A stretch of 6,386 bases of DNA from an uncultured Fusobacteriaceae bacterium (GTDB lineage: Bacteria; Fusobacteriota; Fusobacteriia; Fusobacteriales; Fusobacteriaceae): NCBI GenBank assembly GCA_947072715.1, contig CAMTJB010000062.1, positions 1-6,386 on the forward strand, given 5' to 3'. This document shows positions 1 through 5,882 of this stretch, piece by piece. The first letter of the stretch is position 1. Every line of letters begins with the position of its first letter. The translations under genes and the position numbers were made by a program. A model generated the notes under the pieces. The model was not told the origin of the DNA. It did no database searches and was given only the letters and a program-made list of their open reading frames with translations.

Positions 1-452
1 TTAAAGGTGCAGAGAAGAAAAGAGTTACTTGGGAAGGAATTGCTGTTTGGCCTCATTTAGGACATACTTTTAAATCCCTTAAAAACATTGGAGTTATAAT
101 GACTGGTTCTGCTTACCCTGGACTTTGGAACTTAGAATATACTCCTGGAGATATGCTTTCCATGGCTGAAGCTTATACTAGAATTTATATTAATACTTGT
201 CTTGAAAATAGAGCAAAGGTCTTAACTGATGTTGTTACTACTGGAAAATCAGATGGAGTTTTATATCACTTAAATAGAAGTTGTAAACTTATGAGTTTCC
301 TTAATGCTGATACTGCTGAGATAATACAGAAGAAAACAGGATTACCATTTACTAGTTTTGACGGTGACCAAACTGATCCTAGAAATTTTGCACCTGCTCA
401 ATTTGATACTCGTGTACAAGCTTTAGATGAAATAATGGATAAAAAAAATTAA
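1..452 (+). CDS. hgdA: (R)-2-hydroxyglutaryl-CoA dehydratase, alpha subunit (3' part)
   Basis: This is the C-terminal 149 residues of a gene that begins before the window; the frame is open from base 3, so the ATG at 99 is an internal methionine. The segment matches, from memory, the end of Acidaminococcus fermentans HgdA (about 477 aa): a WEGIAVWPHLG stretch, MTGSAYP, YHLNRSCKLMS and the near-terminal FDGDQTDPR motif. The cysteine in NRSCK (codon 282-284) is a conserved position and a candidate [4Fe-4S] ligand. With HgdB it forms the cytoplasmic dehydratase that removes water from (R)-2-hydroxyglutaryl-CoA to give (E)-glutaconyl-CoA in glutamate fermentation, after one-electron activation by the ATPase HgdC. 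hgdB follows 15 bases after the stop, so the two are co-transcribed. A related 2-hydroxyacyl-CoA dehydratase with another substrate cannot be fully excluded. Confidence 0.9.
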   Translation, partial: KGAEKKRVTWEGIAVWPHLGHTFKSLKNIGVIMTGSAYPGLWNLEYTPGDMLSMAEAYTRIYINTCLENRAKVLTDVVTTGKSDGVLYHLNRSCKLMSFLNADTAEIIQKKTGLPFTSFDGDQTDPRNFAPAQFDTRVQALDEIMDKKN

Positions 453-467
453 TCGGAGGTAAATATT

Positions 468-1589
468 ATGGAAGCTAATTTAAAAAAATATACAGATTTA
501 TTTGAATATATTCTACAAAACCCTAGAGAAGCAATTGAAAATCATAAAAAAACTACTGGAAAAGGAGCAGTTGGTGTTTTACCTATATATGCCCCTGAAG
601 AATTAATAGATGCTGCTGGGTATTTACCAGTGGGAATTTGGGGTGGTGAAAAAGCTATATCTAAGTCTAGAAGTCATTTTCCTCCATTTGCATGTTCAAT
701 TGTACAAGCTATAAAAGAATTTGAACTAGAAGGAGCTTACGATATCTTAGATGCGGTTATTATGTCAGTTCCTTGTGATACTTTAAAATGTTATAGCCAA
801 AAATGGACTGGAAAAGCTACTCCAATAATTTTTACTCATCCTCAAAACAGAAAATTAGAAGTAGCAAATCAATTTTTAGTTGAAGAGTATAAAATAATTC
901 GTAAAAAGCTTGAAACTGTATTAAATACTACAATAACTGATGAAGCTATAAATAAAAGTATAGAAATTTATAATGAAAATAGAAGAATAATGAGAGAATT
1001 TTCTGATCTTGCTGCTAAATATCCTCAAATCATTACACCAGCTATTAGACATAATGTAATTGCCTCTAGATGGTGTATATCTAAAAAAATGCATACTCAA
1101 TATGTTAAAGATTTTATTAGCGAAATCAAAAGAGTAAAAATAGAGCCTTGGAATGGAAAAAAAGTTATTTTAACTGGTATTATGGCATCTTCAAAAGGAC
1201 TACTTGATATATTTGAACAAGAAAATTTTGCAGTTGTTGCAGATGATTTAGCTCAAGAATCACGTCAGTTTAGAATCAATGTTCCTTGTGGCAATGACCC
1301 ACTTTATCGTTTAGCTAAATGGTGGCAAGATTTTGATGGTTGTTCAGTAGCAACAGATGCAAAAAAAATAAGAGGTCAGATGTTAATAGATATGTATAAA
1401 AATTATGATGCAGATGCTATCATTGTTTGTATGATGAAATTCTGTGATCCTGAAGAGTTTGATTACCCTATCTATTATGCTGAATTAAATAAAGCTGGCA
1501 TCCCTAATGTACTAATTGAAATAGATTTAGAATCAACATCTTTTGAACAAATTAAAACAAAGCTTCAAACTTTTAATGAAATTCTGTAG
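468..1589 (+). CDS. hgdB: (R)-2-hydroxyglutaryl-CoA dehydratase, beta subunit
   Basis: Full-length 373-aa protein, close to the 379 aa I recall for A. fermentans HgdB and alignable along its length. Shared features are GVLPIYAPEEL and PVGIWG near residues 36-58, a DDLAQESRQFR motif in the middle, and FCDPEE with a following AGIP near the C-terminus. Cysteines at 76, 103 and 326 fall where this family carries the ligands of its [4Fe-4S] cluster; C108 and C321 are additional. The start at 468 has GGAGGT at 455-460, seven bases upstream. It pairs with HgdA in the hydroxyglutarate pathway. It is the last gene of its operon, since a strong terminator follows 19 bases after the stop. The stop codon lies inside a 10-bp tandem duplication that does not alter the protein. 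The family assignment is secure; the substrate follows from similarity and pairing with the long HgdA-type alpha subunit. Confidence 0.92.
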   Translation: MEANLKKYTDLFEYILQNPREAIENHKKTTGKGAVGVLPIYAPEELIDAAGYLPVGIWGGEKAISKSRSHFPPFACSIVQAIKEFELEGAYDILDAVIMSVPCDTLKCYSQKWTGKATPIIFTHPQNRKLEVANQFLVEEYKIIRKKLETVLNTTITDEAINKSIEIYNENRRIMREFSDLAAKYPQIITPAIRHNVIASRWCISKKMHTQYVKDFISEIKRVKIEPWNGKKVILTGIMASSKGLLDIFEQENFAVVADDLAQESRQFRINVPCGNDPLYRLAKWWQDFDGCSVATDAKKIRGQMLIDMYKNYDADAIIVCMMKFCDPEEFDYPIYYAELNKAGIPNVLIEIDLESTSFEQIKTKLQTFNEIL

Positions 1590-1600
1590 AATTCTGTAGA
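1580..1600 (+). repeat. 10-bp tandem duplication over the hgdB stop
   Basis: AATTCTGTAG occurs twice in direct tandem (1580-1589 and 1590-1599), followed by a further A. The first copy ends with the hgdB stop codon. Reducing it to one copy would leave the same stop, so it looks like a neutral replication-slippage product rather than a switch. Confidence 0.85.
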
Positions 1601-1607
1601 GTTCATT

Positions 1608-1660
1608 AAAAACAAGTGGTCTTAGTTCAACTCACCCAGGACTAAGACCACTTGTTTTTT
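1608..1660 (+). terminator. Rho-independent terminator of hgdAB
   Basis: Bases 1608-1626 and 1641-1659 are perfect reverse complements (19 bp), with a possible two further inner pairs (T1627-G1640, C1628-G1639). The core CAAGTGGTCTTAGT is the most GC-rich part, and the right arm runs straight into a T-tract at 1655-1660. It sits just after the hgdB stop and separates hgdAB from the flavoprotein gene. Eleven bases of the left arm, TGGTCTTAGTT, recur in the next terminator. Confidence 0.93.
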
Positions 1661-1670
1661 CATTTTATTT

Positions 1671-1729
1671 TTTATAATTTATTTTTTAAATATGTTATAA
1701 TTACTTTATAATTATTTTATTCAGGAGGT
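1671..1729 (+). promoter_or_regulatory. Promoter region and RBS of the FMN reductase gene
   Basis: TATAAT occurs at 1673-1678, 1696-1701 and 1707-1712. The copy at 1696 is preceded by TG at 1693-1694, giving an extended -10 (TGnTATAAT). No good TTGACA box is visible; TTTAAA at 1685-1690 is 16 bases before the third copy. The strong ribosome binding site AGGAGGT lies at 1723-1729, five bases before the ATG at 1735. An independent promoter here fits the terminator just upstream, but TATAAT matches are cheap in such AT-rich DNA. Confidence 0.5.
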
Positions 1730-1734
1730 TTTTT

Positions 1735-2277
1735 ATGAATATTCTAGCAGTGTTGGGAAGTCCTAAAACTAACGGAAATACCGAGACTATCCTAAATACC
1801 TTTTTAAAAGGGGTAAAAGATAGTAATTTATCATCACAAATAAAAAGTGTGAACGTAGCTAAAATGAATATCAAGCCATGTATAGCATGTGAAAAATGTG
1901 CTCCTAAAGGTAGTAGATGTGTGATTCAAGATGACATGCAAGGATTATTTAATGAGATATTAAGAGCTGATACTATAATTATTGCCTCTCCCGTATACTG
2001 GTGGCATGTTACAGCACAAATGAAGATTTTTATAGATAGATTTTATGGACTGGATTATGAACTATTTGAAAATAAAAATATGATTTTTTTAAGTACTCAT
2101 GGAGGAGATGTTGATGACTCTGGGGTAAAAATAGCCGAAAGTAGTTTTAGAGATATGTGTAAGTTTATAAAAATGAATTTCTTATATAGATACAGTATTG
2201 AGAGCTCAAAATTATCTGGATCGAAAAAAGAAGATATTTTTAATGAGGTTTATAACTTAGGAAAAAATTTAAAATAA
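1735..2277 (+). CDS. NADPH-dependent FMN reductase / iron-sulfur flavoprotein-like protein
   Basis: A 180-aa flavodoxin-fold protein of the FMN_red (flavodoxin-like) group. GSPKTNGNT at residues 8-16 is the flavin-phosphate binding loop. The stretch ASPVYWWHVTAQMKIFIDRF (about residues 82-101) is the family's second flavin-site motif. Four cysteines, C49, C52, C55 and C62, follow the pattern CX2CX2CX6C and are followed by DDM. This fits the compact motif of iron-sulfur flavoproteins (Isf), so it may carry a [4Fe-4S] cluster as well as FMN; many relatives with this pattern are annotated simply as NAD(P)H-dependent oxidoreductases. No signal peptide or membrane segment is seen. It has its own promoter-like region and a terminator on each side, so it appears monocistronic. 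The redox partner and substrate are not evident; a link to the neighbouring dehydratase is only a guess. Confidence 0.85.
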   Translation: MNILAVLGSPKTNGNTETILNTFLKGVKDSNLSSQIKSVNVAKMNIKPCIACEKCAPKGSRCVIQDDMQGLFNEILRADTIIIASPVYWWHVTAQMKIFIDRFYGLDYELFENKNMIFLSTHGGDVDDSGVKIAESSFRDMCKFIKMNFLYRYSIESSKLSGSKKEDIFNEVYNLGKNLK

Positions 2278-2330
2278 ATAAAAAATGGTCTTAGTTTTTT
2301 AATAAATCTAAGATCATTTTTTATTTATTT
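2272..2330. terminator. Bidirectional terminator between converging genes
   Basis: Arms 2272-2294 and 2308-2330 pair over 23 bp with one G:U wobble (G2288 with T2314). The core is ATGGTCTTAG / CTAAGATCAT. The left arm includes the stop codon of the flavoprotein gene. The arms are A-rich on one side and T-rich on the other, so both strands yield a hairpin followed by a U-rich tail. It can therefore end the + strand flavoprotein transcript and the - strand PTS operon, whose last gene stops at 2350. No other terminator for the aldolase gene is visible. Confidence 0.85.
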
Positions 2331-2346
2331 ATTTATTTATTTATTT
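2323..2346. repeat. (ATTT)6 tetranucleotide microsatellite
   Basis: Six perfect ATTT units run from the right arm and T-rich tail of the bidirectional terminator to just short of the aldolase stop at 2350. The repeat lies between gene ends, not in a reading frame or a promoter spacer, so length changes would at most alter the terminator tail. Confidence 0.9.
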
Positions 2347-2349
2347 TTC

Positions 2350-3303
2350 TTATTTAAAAACATTTATTATTTTATCATGATAAAAATTTTCCATCTCTTT
2401 TTTGGGAATAGTTAAATATTTTTTTAAGTCCATCTCTTTAGGATTTTCTTTTAAATACTCTAAAAGTGAACTTGTAAACACTAATCTTCCATCTGTATCA
2501 ACATTTATTTTAGTTACTATAGACTTAGAAGCTTTTTTTAACTCTAAATCTGGAATTCCTATAGCATCCTTTATTTGTCCACCATAAGTCTTAAATTTTT
2601 CAACATATTTTTGTGGTACTGAAGATGAACCATGAAGAACTATTGGAAATTCTCCAATTTCTTTTCTTATCTCTTCTAAAATATCTAATCTTAATTCAGG
2701 TTTACTTCCTGGTTTAAATTTATGAGCACCGTGAGCCGTTCCAATTGCTATAGCTAAAGAATCTACCCCCGTCTCTTTTATAAATTTTATAACTTCTTTA
2801 GGGTTAGTAAATTTCTCTATTTCAGATGAAATTTCATCTTCAATTCCTGATAAAACTCCAAGTTCTCCTTCTACACTTGCTCCATATTTTTTTGCTAATT
2901 CAACTATTTCTTTTGTTTTTCTTATATTTTCATTAAATTCTTCGCTAGAAGCATCTATCATAACAGATGAAAAACCATATTCTAAGCAACTTTCTATTAA
3001 TTTATACTCTTTTCCATGATCTAAATTTAGAGCTATTTCTATATTGCTCCCAGTGTTACGAATATCTAATATTGCTCCTTTAATCATAAGAGGCAGTGTC
3101 TCTTTTCCTATATAATCTCTTGCTGATTCTGAAATTTGTAATATAACATCTGAATTTGCTTTTGAACACGCATTTAAAATAGCTTTTAATTGTTCTAAGT
3201 TTGCAAAATTAAATGCAGGTACTGAATATCCTTTTTCATTTGCTCTTTTAAACATATCTCTTGTGTTTACTAATCCTAAATCTTGAAATCTATACTTTCC
3301 CAT
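2350..3303 (-). CDS. Class II fructose-bisphosphate / ketose-bisphosphate aldolase
   Basis: A 317-aa zinc-dependent aldolase expected to cleave a ketose 1,6-bisphosphate to dihydroxyacetone phosphate and glyceraldehyde 3-phosphate in the cytoplasm. Visible class II landmarks are LDHG at 94-97 (D95 catalytic, H96 metal), EGELG at 145-149, GTAHG with H191, VLHGSSSVP with H224, and NVDTDGR from 267. The residue before LDHG is N93, where many relatives have His. The start is the ATG at 3303: it gives MGKYRFQDLGLVNTR, the usual beginning of this longer subgroup, with AAGGATG just upstream. A further upstream ATG (3384) would add 27 residues read out of frame through the kinase gene and is rejected. 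It is the last operon gene and overlaps the kinase by 28 bases. Whether it prefers fructose- or tagatose-bisphosphate cannot be decided. Confidence 0.9.
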   Translation of the reverse strand: MGKYRFQDLGLVNTRDMFKRANEKGYSVPAFNFANLEQLKAILNACSKANSDVILQISESARDYIGKETLPLMIKGAILDIRNTGSNIEIALNLDHGKEYKLIESCLEYGFSSVMIDASSEEFNENIRKTKEIVELAKKYGASVEGELGVLSGIEDEISSEIEKFTNPKEVIKFIKETGVDSLAIAIGTAHGAHKFKPGSKPELRLDILEEIRKEIGEFPIVLHGSSSVPQKYVEKFKTYGGQIKDAIGIPDLELKKASKSIVTKINVDTDGRLVFTSSLLEYLKENPKEMDLKKYLTIPKKEMENFYHDKIINVFK

Positions 3304-4196
3304 TTTCCCATCCTTTTGTATACTTCGTTTATTTCTGGTATTGACTCTCTTCCTCCAATTTTCTCCACAGATAAAGATGCACAAGCTGAAGAAAATTTTA
3401 TAGATTCAATTATATTTAATTTTTTACTTAATGAAAAGATAAAAGCTCCATGAAATATGTCTCCAGCTCCAGTTGTATCAACCGCTTTTGTAGTAAATGC
3501 TGGGTAATTATATAACTCTCCTTCTTTTCTATATATGCAACCTTTTTCTCCTAAAGTTATTATGACAGTTTTCTTATTTAATTCTTCTAAAGCTAAGAAT
3601 GCTTCTAAATAATTCTCTGGTAATAGTTCCTTCAGCTTACAATACTCTCTTGCAAAATCTTCAGAGCAAATCAAATAATCTACTTTGCTTGCTAACTCTA
3701 CTGTCTCCTCTTTATAACTTCCTGCATCTAATACAGTTATTGCATCTGGAAATTCTTGTAAAGTCATTCTTGCTAGCTCAATTTCATGACCATCAAATAA
3801 AATGATATTTGGTTTCTCTGAATAATCAATTTTATAATTTTCTGGTATAATATTTTTATTTCTATGATTTAGTATTGTTCTACTCCCTGTAGAAGTATTA
3901 GCTATGATTGTACTATATGGAGTTGTAAAATTATCCTCTATCAATGAATTTTTTAAATCAACACCAACCGATAACAATTCATTAACTATTAATTTCCCAT
4001 AAATATCATTTCCTAAAGTTGTTATATAAGATATTTCCTCTCCATATTTTCCTAAAAGATAAGAAGCATTTCCTGTAGGTCCTCCTCCCATTATCTTCGT
4101 TTCATTTACCTTATATTTTCTATTTTCTATAGGGTACTCATTTAAAATATATGTTATATCACAAGCTGAGTGCCCAACACATAATATTTTTTTCAT
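3276..4196 (-). CDS. PfkB-family carbohydrate kinase
   Basis: A 306-aa ribokinase/PfkB-fold sugar kinase. It shows the N-terminal signature GGGPTGNA at residues 37-44 and the C-terminal anion-hole motif DTTGAGD at 240-246, with D246 as the expected catalytic base. Placed between the PTS genes and an aldolase, it probably phosphorylates the imported sugar phosphate to a bisphosphate (like 1-phosphofructokinase or tagatose-6-phosphate kinase), but the motifs do not fix the substrate. The start is the ATG at 4196, one base after the EIIC stop, with AAAGGAAGAG just upstream inside the EIIC end; an in-frame ATG at 4217 lies ahead of this ribosome binding site and is rejected. The last 11 residues (from M296) lie in an 8-bp tandem duplication and overlap the aldolase start; they are beyond the conserved fold. 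Confidence 0.9.
   Translation of the reverse strand: MKKILCVGHSACDITYILNEYPIENRKYKVNETKIMGGGPTGNASYLLGKYGEEISYITTLGNDIYGKLIVNELLSVGVDLKNSLIEDNFTTPYSTIIANTSTGSRTILNHRNKNIIPENYKIDYSEKPNIILFDGHEIELARMTLQEFPDAITVLDAGSYKEETVELASKVDYLICSEDFAREYCKLKELLPENYLEAFLALEELNKKTVIITLGEKGCIYRKEGELYNYPAFTTKAVDTTGAGDIFHGAFIFSLSKKLNIIESIKFSSACASLSVEKIGGRESIPEINEVYKRMGKWESIDFKI
3296..3311 (-). repeat. 8-bp tandem duplication at the kinase-aldolase junction
   Basis: On the - strand, ATGGGAAA is repeated directly in tandem (3311-3304, then 3303-3296). The ATG of the first copy is in the kinase frame (M296); the ATG of the second is the aldolase start. Because 8 is not a multiple of three, the duplication separates the two frames: with a single copy the kinase frame would run without a stop into the aldolase. 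Confidence 0.9.
3303..3309 (-). other. Possible -1 ribosomal frameshift heptamer
   Basis: The - strand reads GGGAAAA, phased as G GGA AAA in the kinase frame, the canonical X XXY YYZ arrangement. A -1 slip would put the next codon exactly on the aldolase ATG and give a 615-aa kinase-aldolase fusion. No convincing downstream stimulatory hairpin is seen, and the AAGG upstream is better placed as the aldolase ribosome binding site. Function is speculative. Confidence 0.3.
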
Positions 4197-4197
4197 T

Positions 4198-5568
4198 TTA
4201 ATACTCTTCCTTTGCATTAAATACTGCTGTAGTTTTATGTAAAACAGAATTGATTATAATAAATAGTGCTAATAATGCAATTAGAACATATATTCCTGTG
4301 AATTTAAAGTTTTCTCCTACTTTTCCTATAATTATTCCTAAAACACCAAAGTCAACATCTCCAAAAGTTGTATTTTGGAAACCTATTCTTCCTAATACTG
4401 GTAATAATAGTGCTGGTAAGAAAGATAAAAGTAAACCGTTAACAAAAGAACCTACTATAGCTCCTTTTTTTCCACCTGTTGCATTTCCATAAATACCTGC
4501 TGTAGCACCACAGAAGAAATGTGGAACTAACCCTGGTATAATTAGAACAGCACCTAGATATCCAAGAGTTACCATTCCAATAAGTCCCCCTATGAAAGAA
4601 GATAAGAATCCTATTATTACTGCATTTGGAGCATAAGTAAAGAATACTGCACAATCAACTGCTGGTATAGAATTAGGGATAACTTTTTGTGATATTCCTT
4701 GGAATGCAGGTATAAGCTCTGCTAAAATCATTCTAACACCGTTATAAACTATTGTTACTCCAACTGCAAAGCTTAATGCTGAAATAATTGCAAAAACTAT
4801 ATAATTTTTTCCACCTGATAATGTTTCAACATACTCTGGACCTGCTGCTAATGTAGCAATTATATAAAATATTAACATTGTTATTCCTGTTGAAATTGTT
4901 GTATCTCTAAGAAAATTTAATTTTTCAGGAATTTTTATGTTTTCAGTACTATCTTTAGGATCTCCAATTTTTTCTCCAATAAAAGCTGAAACATAATATC
5001 CTAATGATCCAAAATGTCCCATAGCAATTCCATCATCATCTGTTACTAAATCAGTATATCTCTGACCTATAGCAGGAGAAATCGTTGACCACATTCCTAA
5101 TATTAGCCCTCCTACAATAACAAGAGTAACTCCTGAAAATCCAATAGTTGCAAGAACTGCTGAAAACATACAAGCTAAAAAGAAACTATGATGTCCTGTT
5201 AAAAATATATATTTAAATTTTGTAAATCTTGCAATCAATACATTTACTATTAATCCTACTACTAAAATGAACATTGTTTCTTTTCCTAAAAGTTTTTGTG
5301 CTATAGAAACTATCGCTTCATTATTAGGAACAACTCCTGTTATATGAAATCCTTTTTCTATCATTTTTCCTAAATATTCTAAATTTTTAACAATAAAATC
5401 TGCTCCTGCACCTAACATTATAAATCCTAAAATTGGTTTCAAAGTCCCTGTTATCAACTTATTAAGTGGTTTTTTTAATGCTACTAATCCTATAAAAGAT
5501 ATTAATCCTAATAAAAATGCAGGATTTGTTAAAATATCATTTCCTATTACTTGTATTAATTTCATCAT
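4198..5568 (-). CDS. PTS EIIC, ascorbate (SgaT/UlaA) superfamily
   Basis: A 456-aa polytopic inner-membrane permease, near the 465 aa of E. coli UlaA, with about eleven hydrophobic segments (for example 16-31, 38-55, 98-115, 143-161, 224-243, 256-276, 310-333, 370-392 and 424-443). Family landmarks include LTGHHSFF at 123-130, GHFGS at 184-188, GISQKVIP at 291-298 and VDCAVFFTYAPNAV from 304. Compared with E. coli UlaA as I recall it, the histidines and D305 are kept, but the glutamines of FQQ and GHQQQ are replaced, pointing to a substrate other than ascorbate. It forms the transporter with the EIIA and EIIB encoded just upstream. The start at 5568 (first of two adjacent ATGs) follows GAGGAGGAG at suitable spacing. 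The following kinase gene begins one base after the stop, suggesting coupled translation. Confidence 0.92.
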   Translation of the reverse strand: MMKLIQVIGNDILTNPAFLLGLISFIGLVALKKPLNKLITGTLKPILGFIMLGAGADFIVKNLEYLGKMIEKGFHITGVVPNNEAIVSIAQKLLGKETMFILVVGLIVNVLIARFTKFKYIFLTGHHSFFLACMFSAVLATIGFSGVTLVIVGGLILGMWSTISPAIGQRYTDLVTDDDGIAMGHFGSLGYYVSAFIGEKIGDPKDSTENIKIPEKLNFLRDTTISTGITMLIFYIIATLAAGPEYVETLSGGKNYIVFAIISALSFAVGVTIVYNGVRMILAELIPAFQGISQKVIPNSIPAVDCAVFFTYAPNAVIIGFLSSFIGGLIGMVTLGYLGAVLIIPGLVPHFFCGATAGIYGNATGGKKGAIVGSFVNGLLLSFLPALLLPVLGRIGFQNTTFGDVDFGVLGIIIGKVGENFKFTGIYVLIALLALFIIINSVLHKTTAVFNAKEEY

Positions 5569-5586
5569 TATTGATCTCCTCCTCTA

Positions 5587-5865
5587 TTATTTTTTAGCTA
5601 TTTCTAATATTAAATCTAATACATCTTCTTTAATTTTCTTTTTATTTGTATAACTTCTAATTGGTGCTACCCTTAAATTAGAAATTTGATCTGCTAACTC
5701 TTTAATTGTAACAACTAAATCAACATCTTTTCCTGTTATAGAATTAAAATCACATGAACTTACAGAAGCATTAATCCCTTCTTCATTACAAATCTCTTCT
5801 AATTTAATTGCGCACATTAAGCTACTTCCTATTCCGTTCCCACATACAGTTAATATTTTTATCAT
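5587..5865 (-). CDS. PTS EIIB, ascorbate/lactose-type
   Basis: A 92-aa cytoplasmic phosphocarrier of the PTS IIB (SgaB/UlaB-like) family, of normal length. The phosphorylation loop is at the N-terminus, VCGNGIGSS at residues 7-15, with C8 as the expected phosphocysteine. It takes the phosphate from EIIA and gives it to the sugar as it passes through EIIC. It has no membrane segment. The start at 5865 is preceded by AAAGGGGGAA at good spacing. It lies 17 bases after the EIIA stop and 18 bases before the EIIC start. IIB domains of this fold are shared by several PTS families; the neighbouring UlaA-type EIIC sets the assignment. Confidence 0.9.
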   Translation of the reverse strand: MIKILTVCGNGIGSSLMCAIKLEEICNEEGINASVSSCDFNSITGKDVDLVVTIKELADQISNLRVAPIRSYTNKKKIKEDVLDLILEIAKK

Positions 5866-5882
5866 TTTATTTCCCCCTTTAT

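Noticed and set aside
99..452. A stand-alone 117-aa gene starting at the ATG at 99
   Set aside because: The frame is open back to base 3 and the upstream residues continue the HgdA family sequence, so this is the end of a longer gene.
1590..1734. Small RNA gene between hgdB and the flavoprotein gene
   Set aside because: The only strong structure is the hgdAB terminator, which fully accounts for it.
2323..2346. (ATTT)6 as a phase-variation switch
   Set aside because: It lies between the 3' ends of converging genes, outside any reading frame or promoter spacer.
2402..2587. + strand open frame of 61 codons
   Set aside because: Antisense to the aldolase, no ribosome binding site and no recognisable protein features.
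3304..3384. A 27-residue N-terminal extension of the aldolase starting at 3384
   Set aside because: It lies entirely within the kinase gene in another frame, resembles nothing in aldolases, and the ATG at 3303 has its own ribosome binding site and the expected family N-terminus.
3599..3805. + strand open frame of 68 codons
   Set aside because: Antisense to the kinase; leucine-rich composition is a shadow of the opposite strand.
4197..4217. Seven extra N-terminal residues for the PfkB kinase from the ATG at 4217
   Set aside because: The ribosome binding site AAAGGAAGAG lies inside that extension, and MKKILCVGHSACD is the normal PfkB beginning.
4250..4654. Open frames of 80 (+) and 71 (-) codons inside the EIIC gene
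   Set aside because: Both are alternate-frame shadows of a well-supported permease gene.
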